Below are positions 36,882 to 46,476 of a stretch of 64,000 nucleotides of DNA, piece after piece (position 1 is the first letter of the stretch; every line of letters starts with the position of its first letter). The notes below the pieces were generated by a model. It saw nothing but the letters and a program-made list of their open reading frames with translations, searched no databases and was not told the origin of the DNA. The stretch is from contig JAEYXS010000012.1 in the NCBI GenBank assembly GCA_023431185.1, forward strand, positions 1 to 64,000. Direction: 5' to 3'. The DNA comes from Verrucomicrobiota bacterium (GTDB lineage: Bacteria > Verrucomicrobiota > Verrucomicrobiia > Limisphaerales > JAEYXS01). The position numbers and the translations under genes are program-made.

Positions 36882-39283
36882 GTCTTTTTCTTCGAGCTGA
36901 CGTTCTTGTCTGGATCGTGCATGGCGGCCAGTGTGGCGATCTCCACCACCAGCTTCTGGATATTATAACCCGACTCGACAAACGACCGGCGCAGGCGGTC
37001 CATGTGCTCCGGCCCGTAAGCCATCATCGGTTGTTTGACGATCTGATGGAACAATTGTTCGATAAATCCGTTCTGCGCCAGGTCACTGCTTACGGCGAAT
37101 TCCGCCACATCCCGCGCCCCGGCCAGCCGCACCTTCTCGCCTTCGTCGGTGATGTAATCACTCACTGCATTCACCGGCTTGCCGTTCTCCGTTGTGCGGA
37201 AGCGGCCCACCGCATCATACAGCTCCAGGCTGAAGCCCAGCGGATTGATCACCGCATGGCAGGTCTGGCAGTTCTGCGACTTGGTCAGCTCGGCCACCTT
37301 CTCCCGCATGGAGAGATTCGGGGCGAATTTTGTATCCTCGAACGCCACAGCGATCGGGGGCGGCTTGAGCGCCCGGCCCACGATCTTCCGCGTCAGGAAC
37401 ACTCCGCGATGGATGGGCGAGGTGGATTTCTGATACGAAAACGCCGCCAGCAGATATGGGTGAGTGACCACGCCCGAACGCTGCGTCGGGTCCAGCTTCA
37501 CCTTCACGAAATCATCTTTCGCCTCCGTCTTCACCCCGTAGAACTCAGCCAGCCGCCCGTTCATATAGAGGCTGTCGGATAGCAGCAACTGCCGGTAATC
37601 ACCCGTGCTGCCCCACACCACATCATCGAGGAACAGGTTCAGCGAGGTCCGCAGATCCGCGATGATCTCCGGCGTGAACCCGGGGTACAATTTGCTGTCC
37701 TTGGAGACATCTTCCACGTGATCCATCTGCAACCAGTGATGCAGGAAATACTGCATCTTGGACTTCGCCCGCTGGTCCGCCAGCATCCGCTTCGCCTGCT
37801 GCGCGACCAACTCCTGCGTCGCCAGCTTACCTTCCGCTGCTGCTTTCAAAAGTTCCTTGTCCGGCATCGAATCCCACAGTCCATAAGACAGCCGCGTGGC
37901 TACCGCGTAAGGGTTCATCTTGTCCGTCTCCAGTCCCAGATACAGGAACTGCGGTGACTTCAAGGCCAGCAACACCACCCGCTTCACGGCGGTGTCCAGA
38001 TCCTTCGCGCCCGTGAAATGCGCGCCCACGTAAGTCTGCTTCTGTTCTTCCGTCAACGGCTGCCGGAATGCCGCCTGCACGAATTCTTTGCAGAACGCCT
38101 CCACCTTCGCCGCCCGGTCGGCATCGGACGGCTTGCTGCGGGTGAAACGGTCCAGCCGGGCGATCACGTAATTCGCCACCTCGATGCCCGCCTGCGTCGT
38201 CGCCTCGTCCCACGCCTTGGAGATGCCCACCCCGCGTTCATACCCCACGCTGCTGTCATCCGGCGGGAACGGCGTGTTCAGCACAAACGTGGTCGTGACG
38301 GGAGTGAGGGCGAGGTTCCTTCGCGGCACCACCTGTTGCGCTCCATGCGGCGGCACCCATTCCAGCGAGATGGAAACCATCTTGTCCTGAAACTTAAACA
38401 CGTCCAGCATCAGCGGATACGCCCGCCCGCCGATCAGCTTGATGCTCGCCCGGTGTTCCCCCTGACCGGAAGCCACCCAGGCATCGATCAATGGCTCCTC
38501 ATAATTGTTCAGCCACAAGCGCATCCCGTTGGGCGTTTTCACCACGATCTCATATGTGCCCGATTCCTCAGCCAGCAACGAGCCATCCCAGCGTATGGAA
38601 AACTCATTGGTGGCTGTAATACGGTCGTCCGGATTGGCAGCTCCAAAATCAAAGCTCACCTGCGCATCCACACGGTCAAACACCTTCTTGTTCAGATGCC
38701 GGGAATTGAAGTACGTGCCCCGCAAACCTCCCACCGCCCCATGCGGGCGTTCCTCTCGCGAAAAACTCTTCAACAAGTCCCCCACCGTATTCACATACTG
38801 GCGGTTCGTCAGACGAACGAGCTCCACCCGCGCCGGATTGTTCCGGTGCTGGGCAATGCGGGAGTAAAACGCATCGTAGATATACTGCGCCACCGCCATG
38901 GAACCCGCCGCATCCAGCGTTTCCGGCTTGTCCTCCGGCATCGTGCGGTCGATGACCCGGGCCAGCTTCTCGATCGACCAGTCACCATGCAGCGCCTCGT
39001 CATACTTGCCGTGCACACCCTCACCAGCTTTGCCATGGCAGCTGGCGCATTGCTTGCGGTATATCTCCGCTCCGTTGGGCTTCTTTTTGTCCGCCGCTTG
39101 GAGGTTCACCTGGGCTGCTAGAATGCAAACCAAAGCCAGCCTCCAAAAGCTATTCCGGCGTGACAGTAAAAACAGTCCACAGAAAGCTTCCGCCACGACT
39201 TTCGCACCCCAGGCAAAACCCTTGTTTGGCAAGGAGATGCGCTCTTTGCCTGCTGCCTGTTTCATGTTCCGGTCAAACGACAT
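36878..39283 (-). CDS. PVC-type cytochrome with PA14 (DUF1587/1592/1588/1585)
   Basis: An exported cytochrome of about 801 residues. An N-terminal leader (to about residue 63, with a hydrophobic helix) precedes a c-type heme motif CASCH. It is followed by DUF1587 (VRLTNRQYVNTVGDLLKSF), a PA14-like carbohydrate-binding domain (TYFNSRHLNKK through GQGEHRASIK), then DUF1592, DUF1588 (HRGVFLTRKIVGRALKPPP) and DUF1585, with another CxxCH-like CQTCH. The family is thought to couple oxidation of polysaccharide-derived compounds to respiration. ATG starts at 39283 and 39265 and a GTG at 39292 are all possible. Confidence 0.9.
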   Translation of the reverse strand: MSFDRNMKQAAGKERISLPNKGFAWGAKVVAEAFCGLFLLSRRNSFWRLALVCILAAQVNLQAADKKKPNGAEIYRKQCASCHGKAGEGVHGKYDEALHGDWSIEKLARVIDRTMPEDKPETLDAAGSMAVAQYIYDAFYSRIAQHRNNPARVELVRLTNRQYVNTVGDLLKSFSREERPHGAVGGLRGTYFNSRHLNKKVFDRVDAQVSFDFGAANPDDRITATNEFSIRWDGSLLAEESGTYEIVVKTPNGMRLWLNNYEEPLIDAWVASGQGEHRASIKLIGGRAYPLMLDVFKFQDKMVSISLEWVPPHGAQQVVPRRNLALTPVTTTFVLNTPFPPDDSSVGYERGVGISKAWDEATTQAGIEVANYVIARLDRFTRSKPSDADRAAKVEAFCKEFVQAAFRQPLTEEQKQTYVGAHFTGAKDLDTAVKRVVLLALKSPQFLYLGLETDKMNPYAVATRLSYGLWDSMPDKELLKAAAEGKLATQELVAQQAKRMLADQRAKSKMQYFLHHWLQMDHVEDVSKDSKLYPGFTPEIIADLRTSLNLFLDDVVWGSTGDYRQLLLSDSLYMNGRLAEFYGVKTEAKDDFVKVKLDPTQRSGVVTHPYLLAAFSYQKSTSPIHRGVFLTRKIVGRALKPPPIAVAFEDTKFAPNLSMREKVAELTKSQNCQTCHAVINPLGFSLELYDAVGRFRTTENGKPVNAVSDYITDEGEKVRLAGARDVAEFAVSSDLAQNGFIEQLFHQIVKQPMMAYGPEHMDRLRRSFVESGYNIQKLVVEIATLAAMHDPDKNVSSKKKT

Positions 39284-39404
39284 AAAGTTCACTAGGGCTT
39301 AGACGAAGATATATTGCTTCAGATTCAGATAATGACAAGTAATTCACCCCTTAATTTTCCATCGCCATACCGGCCCATGATTCGGCATCATCCGGCCTAA
39401 CGCT

Positions 39405-40253
39405 ATGCGTGAGATCAGGAAAGCAGTCATTACCGCCGCCGGCCGTAACCAACGCGCTCTCGCCCTCCAAACCCTCGTGGACCGCGATGGCGAATCCCGC
39501 ACCGCCCTGCACATCCTGCTGAACGAAGCCGTCAGCGCCGGTTGCGAGGACATCGCCGTGGTCATAGCCCCCGGTGACGCGACTGCCTACGCCACCGCCG
39601 CCGGTGAACACTCCAGAAAGGTCCGTTTCGTGGAACAGCACGAACCGCGCGGCTACGGCCACGCCATCTACTGCACCCGCGACTTCGTCGGGGATCAGTC
39701 CTTCCTCCACCTCGTCGGCGATCATCTCTGGGTCAGTCGCACCGACGTAAGTTGCGCCAAGCAACTCGTCACCATCGCCGCGCAACAGGAATGCGCCGTC
39801 TCGGGCGTGCAACCGACCAAGGAACGCGAATTGCCCAACTACGGCGCCATCGGCGGAAAACTCGTCTCCGGCAGCAAAGGTCTTTACGAAGTCCAGAACG
39901 TTCTGGAAAAACCAACGCCCACGCTAGCCGAGCAACAACTCGTCGTCCCCGGTCTGCGCGCGGGTCATTACCTCTGCCTCTTCGGCCTGCATGTCATCAC
40001 CCCAACGATCTTTAGTATTCTCGAGAAACAGCTAAGCACGCTGAAGACCGGTGAGAAACTTCCGCTCTCGTCCGCCCTCGCCCAACTGGCGCGTCAGGAG
40101 CATTACCTCGCCTATGAAGTCGCCGGTGCCCGCTATGACCTCGGCGCCCGCTACGGCGTGCTGACGAGCCAACTTGCTCTCGCGCTCGAAGGCAAGGATC
40201 GCAGCGAAGTCCTCGCGCAACTGCTCGAACTCCTCGCCCAACGCGCCAAGTAA
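39405..40253 (+). CDS. Divergent GalU-like nucleotidyltransferase
   Basis: A 282-residue sugar nucleotidyltransferase-fold protein. The N-terminal strand and loop are VITAAGRNQRALALQTLVDR, where the usual GxGTRxxPxTK has lost the second Gly and the Pro/Lys, so the nucleotide site is altered. EPRGYGHAIYC, HLVGDHLW and ELPNYGAIGG keep the expected pattern. It may still bind a sugar phosphate and UTP. The fused kinase/UGPase gene starts 22 nt downstream, so the two form one cassette. Confidence 0.75.
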   Translation: MREIRKAVITAAGRNQRALALQTLVDRDGESRTALHILLNEAVSAGCEDIAVVIAPGDATAYATAAGEHSRKVRFVEQHEPRGYGHAIYCTRDFVGDQSFLHLVGDHLWVSRTDVSCAKQLVTIAAQQECAVSGVQPTKERELPNYGAIGGKLVSGSKGLYEVQNVLEKPTPTLAEQQLVVPGLRAGHYLCLFGLHVITPTIFSILEKQLSTLKTGEKLPLSSALAQLARQEHYLAYEVAGARYDLGARYGVLTSQLALALEGKDRSEVLAQLLELLAQRAK

Positions 40254-40275
40254 AGTAAAGAACCCGAACGCCGCC

Positions 40276-43200
40276 ATGAGTTCTTTGCTGAATATCATCA
40301 CTTCACCCGACGCCTCCGCGCGCAATCAGTCCCTCGACGCTTTCGCTCGCGTCGCATCACTGGATGAACTGCTCGCCGCTTGCGCCGAACTCGACACTTT
40401 CCGTCGCCAGGCCGAGAACCTCTACGAACGTGTTCGTGCCCTGTTCTTTCTCTACGCGCTACACCGCTTTCACATCCCGCAGAAACTGTCCAAAGCCTCT
40501 GAAGCACAGATTCCTTTCTCCGGATACGAACAGTTGCTCAACCGCCGCTTCGAAGAAGCCATCGACATCTTCCTGAAATCCCAGTCCGCCGATGGCCCCA
40601 GCGACGGCATCAGCTCCGCCCTAGCCGCTGCTTATCATCGTCTCGCTTTCCAGACCTTGGCCGACCAAGTCCGTCGCAGTGTCCGTTCCGTGCGCGGCAA
40701 TCAATGGATGTTCCGCATGGGCCATCCCGCCGATCAACCGCTCCGCCTGCGCACTGAACTCTTGCAGCGCGCGAGTGACGGCACCTACCCCATCCTGCGC
40801 GAGCAAACACCCGTGCGCATGGATCTCACGCACTCCGCATGGTCGGACATTTTCTTCCTCGGAATGGATTATCCCGAAGGCGCAAAAGTCCTGAACATCT
40901 CCGTGGATCTGGGCGTGCATGGCCGCGATAACACCACGCGCCCGCCCGTCAGTGCGTGGCTCCGCGTCATCGATGAACCCGTTCTCCGCCTCACCTCCGT
41001 CGATCTCGGCGCGACCTCGGACATCGACTCTCTCAGCGATATCTTCGATTTCGCCAAAGATTATCTCGGTCTCCTGAAAGCCGCCGTCATCGCTTCGGGC
41101 ATAGTGCCTCCGGGCATCGAAGGCTCTGGCCAATCGCTTGCCGAACTCCTCGCCCGCATCGTCGGTCCCGGTCGCGGCTTGGAACTCGTCTCCTGCGTGA
41201 ACGACATCCCGAAAGGTTCACGCCTAGCCGTCAGCACGAATCTCCTCGGCTCCCTCATTAGCGTCTGCATGCGCGCCACCGGCCAAGCCGCCTCGCTCAC
41301 CGGCCCGCTTGAAGAATCCGAACGCCGCCTCGTCCTTGCCCGCGCTTTGCTCGGTGAATGGCTCGGTGGCTCCGGTGGCGGCTGGCAAGACTCCGGCGGC
41401 GTCTGGCCTGGCATCAAACTCATCACTGGCATCGCCGCACATGAGGAAGACCCGGAATTCGGCATCTCGCGCGGACGCCTCATGCCCACGCACCACGTCT
41501 TCAGTCGTGATGAGATTCCCGATTCTGCGCGACAAGCTTTGCAAGACTCCCTCGTCGTCGTCCATGGCGGCATGGCGCAAAACGTCGGCCCCATCCTCGA
41601 GATGGTCACCGAGAAGTATCTGCTCCGCAGCGAAGCCGAATGGCACGGCCGCCAAGAAGCCCTCGGCGTGCTTGATGAAGTCATCAACGCCTTGAAGCGT
41701 GGCGACATCAAAGCCGTCGGTGCCGCCACCACGCGTAATTTCCGTAAACCCATCCAGACCATCATCCCTTGGGCCTCCACCTATTTCACTGAGCAATTGA
41801 TCGCCAAAGCCGAGGCTGCTTTTGGTAAAGATTTTTGGGGCTTCTGGATGCTCGGTGGCATGAGCGGCGGTGGCATGGGCTTCATCTTCGCGCCAGAACG
41901 CAAACGTGAAGCCCAACAGCGCATGCAGCAGATCATGCTGGAGACCAAGCGCGAGTTACAGCACGCCCTGCCCTTCGCCATGGACCCAGTGGTGTTCGAC
42001 TACAGCATCAATGAACATGGCACCGTTGCTGACCTCTTGCATGGCGAGCACGCCATCATGCCCGCGAATTACTACGCGCTCACCGTCCCCGGCATGTTGC
42101 GTCAAGACCTGCAATCCCTCCCTGCCGCCCGGCGCGCCGAACTCGATAAATTCGGTGCCGCTGCGCGCAACAAACCCGAACTGCGCGGCATGGTGCAAAC
42201 CCTCTTCGACGTCCTGCTGCCCAAAGGCAAATCCGAGAAAACCCAAGGCGCTTCGCTCGACCAACTCCTCGAGCAAAACGGCTTCGATCGCAACCAGCAC
42301 GAACAGATCCGCAGTGACCTGAAAGAAGGCCGCATCGGATTGGCGCAAAATCGCCTCCGCGCCGACACCCAGATCGAAGACGTGACTTCTTCTGAAGTCA
42401 CCGAACTCTCAACCGACCTCGTAAATCGTAAATCCCAAATCGTAAATCTCGGAGAGCAGGCTCTCCGCAAAGGCGAACTCGCCATCATCAGTCTCGCCGC
42501 CGGAGCAGGTTCTCGCTGGACCGGTGGCGCTGGTACCTGCAAAGCCCTGCATCCATTCGCCAAGCTGAGTGGCAAGCATCGCACTTTCATCGAAACGCAC
42601 CTGGCCAAGTCACGCAAGGCCTCGCAGACTTGCGGCATAAGCATCCCGCACGTTTTCACCACGGGTTATCTAACGCACCAGCCTACGGTGGATTTCTTGA
42701 ACCGTGTAAAAAACTACAGCTACGAAGGACCCCTACATCTCTCCCCCGGCAAGAGCGTCGGTCAGCGCCTTATCCCGACCGTGCGCGATCTCCGCTTCCA
42801 ATGGGAAGAGATGCCGCAGCAACGCTTGGACGAGCAGCAGCAAAAAGTCCGCGATAGCCTCCGCCATGCCTTGATGAATTGGGCTCAGAACACCGGTGAA
42901 GCCAGTGATTACACCGACAATCTGCCACTTCAATGTCTCCACCCCGTCGGCCACTTCTACGAAGTGCCGAATCTCCTGCGCAATGGCGTGATGGCCGCCT
43001 TGCTGAAAGAACGTCCGCAGCTCAAATACCTGATGCTGCATAATATCGACACGCTCGGCGCCAATCCCGAGCCCGCCCTGCTCGGCCAGCATATCGAGAG
43101 CGGTGCGTGCCTTACTTTCGAAGTCATCACCCGTCGTCTGGAAGATCGCGGCGGCGGCCTTGCCAAAGTGAATGGCCGTGTCCGTTTCGTGGAAGGCCTG

Positions 43201-43608
43201 GCCATGCCGCGCGAAGAAGCCGAGTTCCGCCTGAGCTACTACAACTCCAACACCGCGTGGATTCACCTCGATAAATTTCTCGCTGTACTTGGATTAACAC
43301 GCGAAGACGTCATCGCCGCCGATGATGACAAGATCACTACCGCCATCCGCTCTCTGGCCGCCAAGCTGCCTACCTACATCACCTTGAAAGATGTGAAGAA
43401 GCGCTGGGGCCATGGCCAGGAAGACGTTTTCCCGGTGGCGCAATTCGAGAAACTCTGGGGCGACCTCACGGCACTTCCAGAGATCGACAGCCGCTTCGTT
43501 GTTGTCCCTCGCTCACGCGGTCAGCAGCTCAAAGATCCGGCTCAGCTCGATGGCTGGCTCCGCGATGGCTCCGCCGCTTACGTGGAGAACCTGTGCGCGT
43601 GGGAATAG
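40276..43608 (+). CDS. GHMP sugar kinase-like/UGPase-like fusion protein
   Basis: A 1110-residue two-part protein. Residues 170-650 or so resemble GHMP kinases of the fucokinase (FKP) type: motif 1 PVRMDLTHSAWSD at 179-191, motif 2 IPKGSRLAVSTNLLGS at 311-326 with two glycines replaced, motif 3 LGGMSGGGMGF near 525. A linker near 700-730 carries a CGTAAATC repeat at the DNA level. Residues from about 735 resemble UDP-sugar pyrophosphorylases, with AAGAGSRWTGGAGTCK near 740. The domain order is the reverse of bacteroidal FKP, where the pyrophosphorylase comes first. Likely role: activation of a free sugar to an NDP-sugar. It ends flush with the stop of the converging gene. Confidence 0.7.
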   Translation: MSSLLNIITSPDASARNQSLDAFARVASLDELLAACAELDTFRRQAENLYERVRALFFLYALHRFHIPQKLSKASEAQIPFSGYEQLLNRRFEEAIDIFLKSQSADGPSDGISSALAAAYHRLAFQTLADQVRRSVRSVRGNQWMFRMGHPADQPLRLRTELLQRASDGTYPILREQTPVRMDLTHSAWSDIFFLGMDYPEGAKVLNISVDLGVHGRDNTTRPPVSAWLRVIDEPVLRLTSVDLGATSDIDSLSDIFDFAKDYLGLLKAAVIASGIVPPGIEGSGQSLAELLARIVGPGRGLELVSCVNDIPKGSRLAVSTNLLGSLISVCMRATGQAASLTGPLEESERRLVLARALLGEWLGGSGGGWQDSGGVWPGIKLITGIAAHEEDPEFGISRGRLMPTHHVFSRDEIPDSARQALQDSLVVVHGGMAQNVGPILEMVTEKYLLRSEAEWHGRQEALGVLDEVINALKRGDIKAVGAATTRNFRKPIQTIIPWASTYFTEQLIAKAEAAFGKDFWGFWMLGGMSGGGMGFIFAPERKREAQQRMQQIMLETKRELQHALPFAMDPVVFDYSINEHGTVADLLHGEHAIMPANYYALTVPGMLRQDLQSLPAARRAELDKFGAAARNKPELRGMVQTLFDVLLPKGKSEKTQGASLDQLLEQNGFDRNQHEQIRSDLKEGRIGLAQNRLRADTQIEDVTSSEVTELSTDLVNRKSQIVNLGEQALRKGELAIISLAAGAGSRWTGGAGTCKALHPFAKLSGKHRTFIETHLAKSRKASQTCGISIPHVFTTGYLTHQPTVDFLNRVKNYSYEGPLHLSPGKSVGQRLIPTVRDLRFQWEEMPQQRLDEQQQKVRDSLRHALMNWAQNTGEASDYTDNLPLQCLHPVGHFYEVPNLLRNGVMAALLKERPQLKYLMLHNIDTLGANPEPALLGQHIESGACLTFEVITRRLEDRGGGLAKVNGRVRFVEGLAMPREEAEFRLSYYNSNTAWIHLDKFLAVLGLTREDVIAADDDKITTAIRSLAAKLPTYITLKDVKKRWGHGQEDVFPVAQFEKLWGDLTALPEIDSRFVVVPRSRGQQLKDPAQLDGWLRDGSAAYVENLCAWE

Positions 43609-44718
43609 TTACTTGCGTATCAATTCCCCTACCGGCTTGCCCGATTGTGGTACCTCCGCGCAATAATCCAGCCCCAGAAATGCCGCCACGGTTGCCGCCA
43701 CTTGATTCTGTCCGTAATTGCTGAGATTCGTCCGCTCACCCAACGCCGGTGTATCAGGCCCCAACGCCCCCAGCCAAATATGGTCCGCCCCGATGGTCGC
43801 TGCGCCGTGATTCTTCCAATCAGTCTTGCCCGCTCCCCGGCCGTGATCCACTGTGATGACAAACGTTGTCTTGTCCTGGTATTCGGGCAGCGATTGCACC
43901 GTGTCCCACAGCTTCTTGATCATTCCATCCGCGTGTCGTGCCGATTCCAGCACCAGATCATAACGCCCTTCATGCGCCCAATCATCCGTATCGCCAAAGG
44001 ACAGATACATCAGCCGTGGCTTTTGCGTGCGCAGATTCTCCACGGCCGCGTGATAGACGAATGAATCCGGCAATACGCCCTTGAATACTTGGACGGAATC
44101 AGTCGCCAACTCGCGCAACAGGTCATTGTTGCCCCCTTTGGGCAGCTTCTGAAAAGACTCGATATCCGCATACACCGGCAGACCGCTTCGATCTACGTTG
44201 ATGATATACGGAAACACATCCCAGCAGGTAAACGCCACCACCTTGCCCTTGAACGCCGGCTTGCCGTTCAACCATTCGAGCATCGTCACATTCGGATTCG
44301 GCCGCTTCGCATTGCTGTTGATCCGCCGGTCAGGAAAACCGCACAGCAGTTCGTTGTAACCCGGATAGGAAAAATTCATCCCATTCGTCACCCGCACCGC
44401 ATTACCCTTGTTCGTGTTGCCCAGCAATTGCCCCTGCTTCGCCACTACACCCCACAAGAACGGCATCAAAGCCTCGCGCCGCGCCTCCGGCGTCTCGCGC
44501 CAATACGCCTGCCGCACTGCATTCGTATCCTTCACTCCGCCGTTTTCCTTGCTAAGCAAAAGCTCCTCAGCCCCCGTGAAAACCTCCTGCCAGCGCAAAC
44601 CGTCCAGAGTGATGAAGATGACATTCTTAGTCTTGAGCTCGGCTGCTTCGATTGCAATCGTACGAGGTAAAACACAGCAAACCAATAACAGGCAGAGATT
44701 GAACACGGTGGCTTTCAT
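43609..44718 (-). CDS. Secreted alkaline phosphatase-superfamily protein
   Basis: A 369-residue phosphodiesterase or phosphatase-type protein. The signal peptide covers residues 1-26. NVIFITLDGLRWQEVF carries the first metal Asp; the nucleophile may be the Ser in NFSYPGYNELL; later metal ligands sit in SFGDTDDWAHEGRY and ITVDHGRG. The substrate is unknown. The stop touches the upstream convergent gene's stop with no nucleotide in between. Confidence 0.82.
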   Translation of the reverse strand: MKATVFNLCLLLVCCVLPRTIAIEAAELKTKNVIFITLDGLRWQEVFTGAEELLLSKENGGVKDTNAVRQAYWRETPEARREALMPFLWGVVAKQGQLLGNTNKGNAVRVTNGMNFSYPGYNELLCGFPDRRINSNAKRPNPNVTMLEWLNGKPAFKGKVVAFTCWDVFPYIINVDRSGLPVYADIESFQKLPKGGNNDLLRELATDSVQVFKGVLPDSFVYHAAVENLRTQKPRLMYLSFGDTDDWAHEGRYDLVLESARHADGMIKKLWDTVQSLPEYQDKTTFVITVDHGRGAGKTDWKNHGAATIGADHIWLGALGPDTPALGERTNLSNYGQNQVAATVAAFLGLDYCAEVPQSGKPVGELIRK

Positions 44719-44812
44719 TGATTAGACAAAAGCATGTAAGTTAAACTGTTGAACGACAATCTTTCTTCCTGGAATATTGCCCAGTCGGCTTTGATGTGGA
44801 ATCTTTTGATAA

Positions 44813-45516
44813 ATGCCAGAAGGGGTTCAGCCAGCACAAAGCTCCCTCCACCCGGCGCGCTTAGGCGTACTAGGAGCGGTCTTCTTTTCGGCAACCACCA
44901 TCGCGGCCATCTTCCTCGGCACTTCGATCTTCTCTCCCTTGCTGATACCGGGTCCATTGATCACCTTGATACTCTGCTTGGCACAGTATCAGCTATGCCG
45001 TTCCTTAAGACTGGCCGCAAAACTACCCATCCTCAGCCTTGCCCTGTGGTTGTTGCCCGCACTCATCGTGCTGGGTTACGGTTGGTGGTCCGGCCAGCCA
45101 AAACAGCGCTTTGAAGCACTAGTGCTCCGTCCCTTGCCCGCTGGCATCACAAACCTGACTGGCAAAGGTTTCACCGGCGTTGATGGATCGTGGATTTTCG
45201 CTTTCCAGGCGGACCAAGCTGCGCTTGATCATATCGTACAATCCTGTCAACTCGTCCCGACTCTGCCTGACAAATTTTTGTCTTCGCCTGCAGATGTCAG
45301 CGAAGAAGCTTTGCCTAGCTTGCTGAATGAAGAAATTAGCGCCCACTTGAGTCAATTCCGTCCGGCCCACATCGCCTGGGCGAAACCCGAAAAGACAAGC
45401 AATCAAGTTGCGGCGGAATCGGCCAGGACACAGCCCACCCTTAAACTCTATTTTGAACGGTCAAGCGGACGGGCGATCCTGCTGTTCATTCTTCCCTTAC
45501 AAGCTCATTTCTTATA
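44813..45516 (+). CDS. Hypothetical membrane protein
   Basis: A protein of about 234 residues I cannot assign. Three hydrophobic segments lie in the first 95 residues (around 18-38, 42-60, 72-92), then a soluble part with few distinctive motifs and a hydrophobic C-terminus. The ATG at 44813 is chosen because an overlapping alternative frame lacks a plausible protein. Its 3' end overlaps the end of the converging esterase gene by about a dozen nucleotides. Confidence 0.6.
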
Positions 45517-46407
45517 ATCCCGCCACATCCACCGCATCGCCTCCGGAAAGAGCTGCGTGCCGTGATTCGCGCTATGCACACCTTCGCCGAACACGAACTT
45601 GTGGTCATATCCCTTCTCCTTCAGCGCCGCCGCCATCGCCTTGTTCGCTTCCGGCCAAGAGCCGAACTGGTTCACGATGTCATTGGAACCATCTTGTTGA
45701 AAAATGCGGATCGGTTTCTTCTCCGAGCTGCGAACAAGTTCAGGATACTTGTTCCCCCCACGAATGTTCGTGAAGCTGCCCACCGTCGTGAAACACTTGC
45801 GGAACTGGTCCGGCCGCTCCCAACACACCGTCCACGCACAGATGCCGCCTGAGCTGCTGCCCGCAATGCACCGACCCTCTGGATCCTTCGTCAGGTTATA
45901 CTTCTTGCCCACTTCCGGCAAAATCTCCTCCAGCAGGAACTTGGAATACACATCGCTCAATGTGTCGTATTCCACACTGCGGTTCGCCGGTGATGCCGGA
46001 CGCCCATCCGGACGCTTGCGCGGTGGTTCACCCGGCTTCAACGGCTTGTCACCCGGCCGGATGAAGATGCCGATCGTCACCGGCATCTCCTTCTTGTGGA
46101 TCAAATTGTCGAACACCGTCGGCGCCTTGTACATCACGCCATCCTGACAGACGAACACGCACGCGGGCTTGCTCGCATCATACTGCGCCGGGACATACAC
46201 GGAATACTTCCGCACCGTTCCCGGGTAGATCTTGCTGTCGTTCCACTCGTATTCCGTGACCTTTCCCTTCGGCACACCCGGCTGCTCCATCGAGTCCGGA
46301 GTGAGCTTCTTGTATTGGTCATCAGGCGAAGGAGCCTTGGGCGAATCCGCTGCGTGCAGAAAGGACGCAGACAACAACAGGGTGCAAAGGAGCACTGGAG
46401 ATTTCAT
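45505..46407 (-). CDS. Secreted enterochelin esterase-like hydrolase (paralog B)
   Basis: A 300-residue protein of the same esterase family as the gene at 28915-29796. Signal peptide 1-20, nucleophile elbow GSSSGG in CIAGSSSGGICAWTVCWERP, and acid/His region YDHKFVFGEGVHSANHG. Both copies share the VYVPAQY and PTVFDNLI segments and the MPVTIGIFI strand. This copy has an extra Pro-rich insertion around residues 135-155 (KPLKPGEPPRKRPDGRPASP). It lies downstream of the glutaminase fusion gene. Confidence 0.85.
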   Translation of the reverse strand: MKSPVLLCTLLLSASFLHAADSPKAPSPDDQYKKLTPDSMEQPGVPKGKVTEYEWNDSKIYPGTVRKYSVYVPAQYDASKPACVFVCQDGVMYKAPTVFDNLIHKKEMPVTIGIFIRPGDKPLKPGEPPRKRPDGRPASPANRSVEYDTLSDVYSKFLLEEILPEVGKKYNLTKDPEGRCIAGSSSGGICAWTVCWERPDQFRKCFTTVGSFTNIRGGNKYPELVRSSEKKPIRIFQQDGSNDIVNQFGSWPEANKAMAAALKEKGYDHKFVFGEGVHSANHGTQLFPEAMRWMWRDYKK

Positions 46408-46476
46408 GATGCGCGAGTTTTGCCATGCGCCTCCAGAACTGCAAGCGGCGAAATACATCCGCAAACCGGTCCTCCC

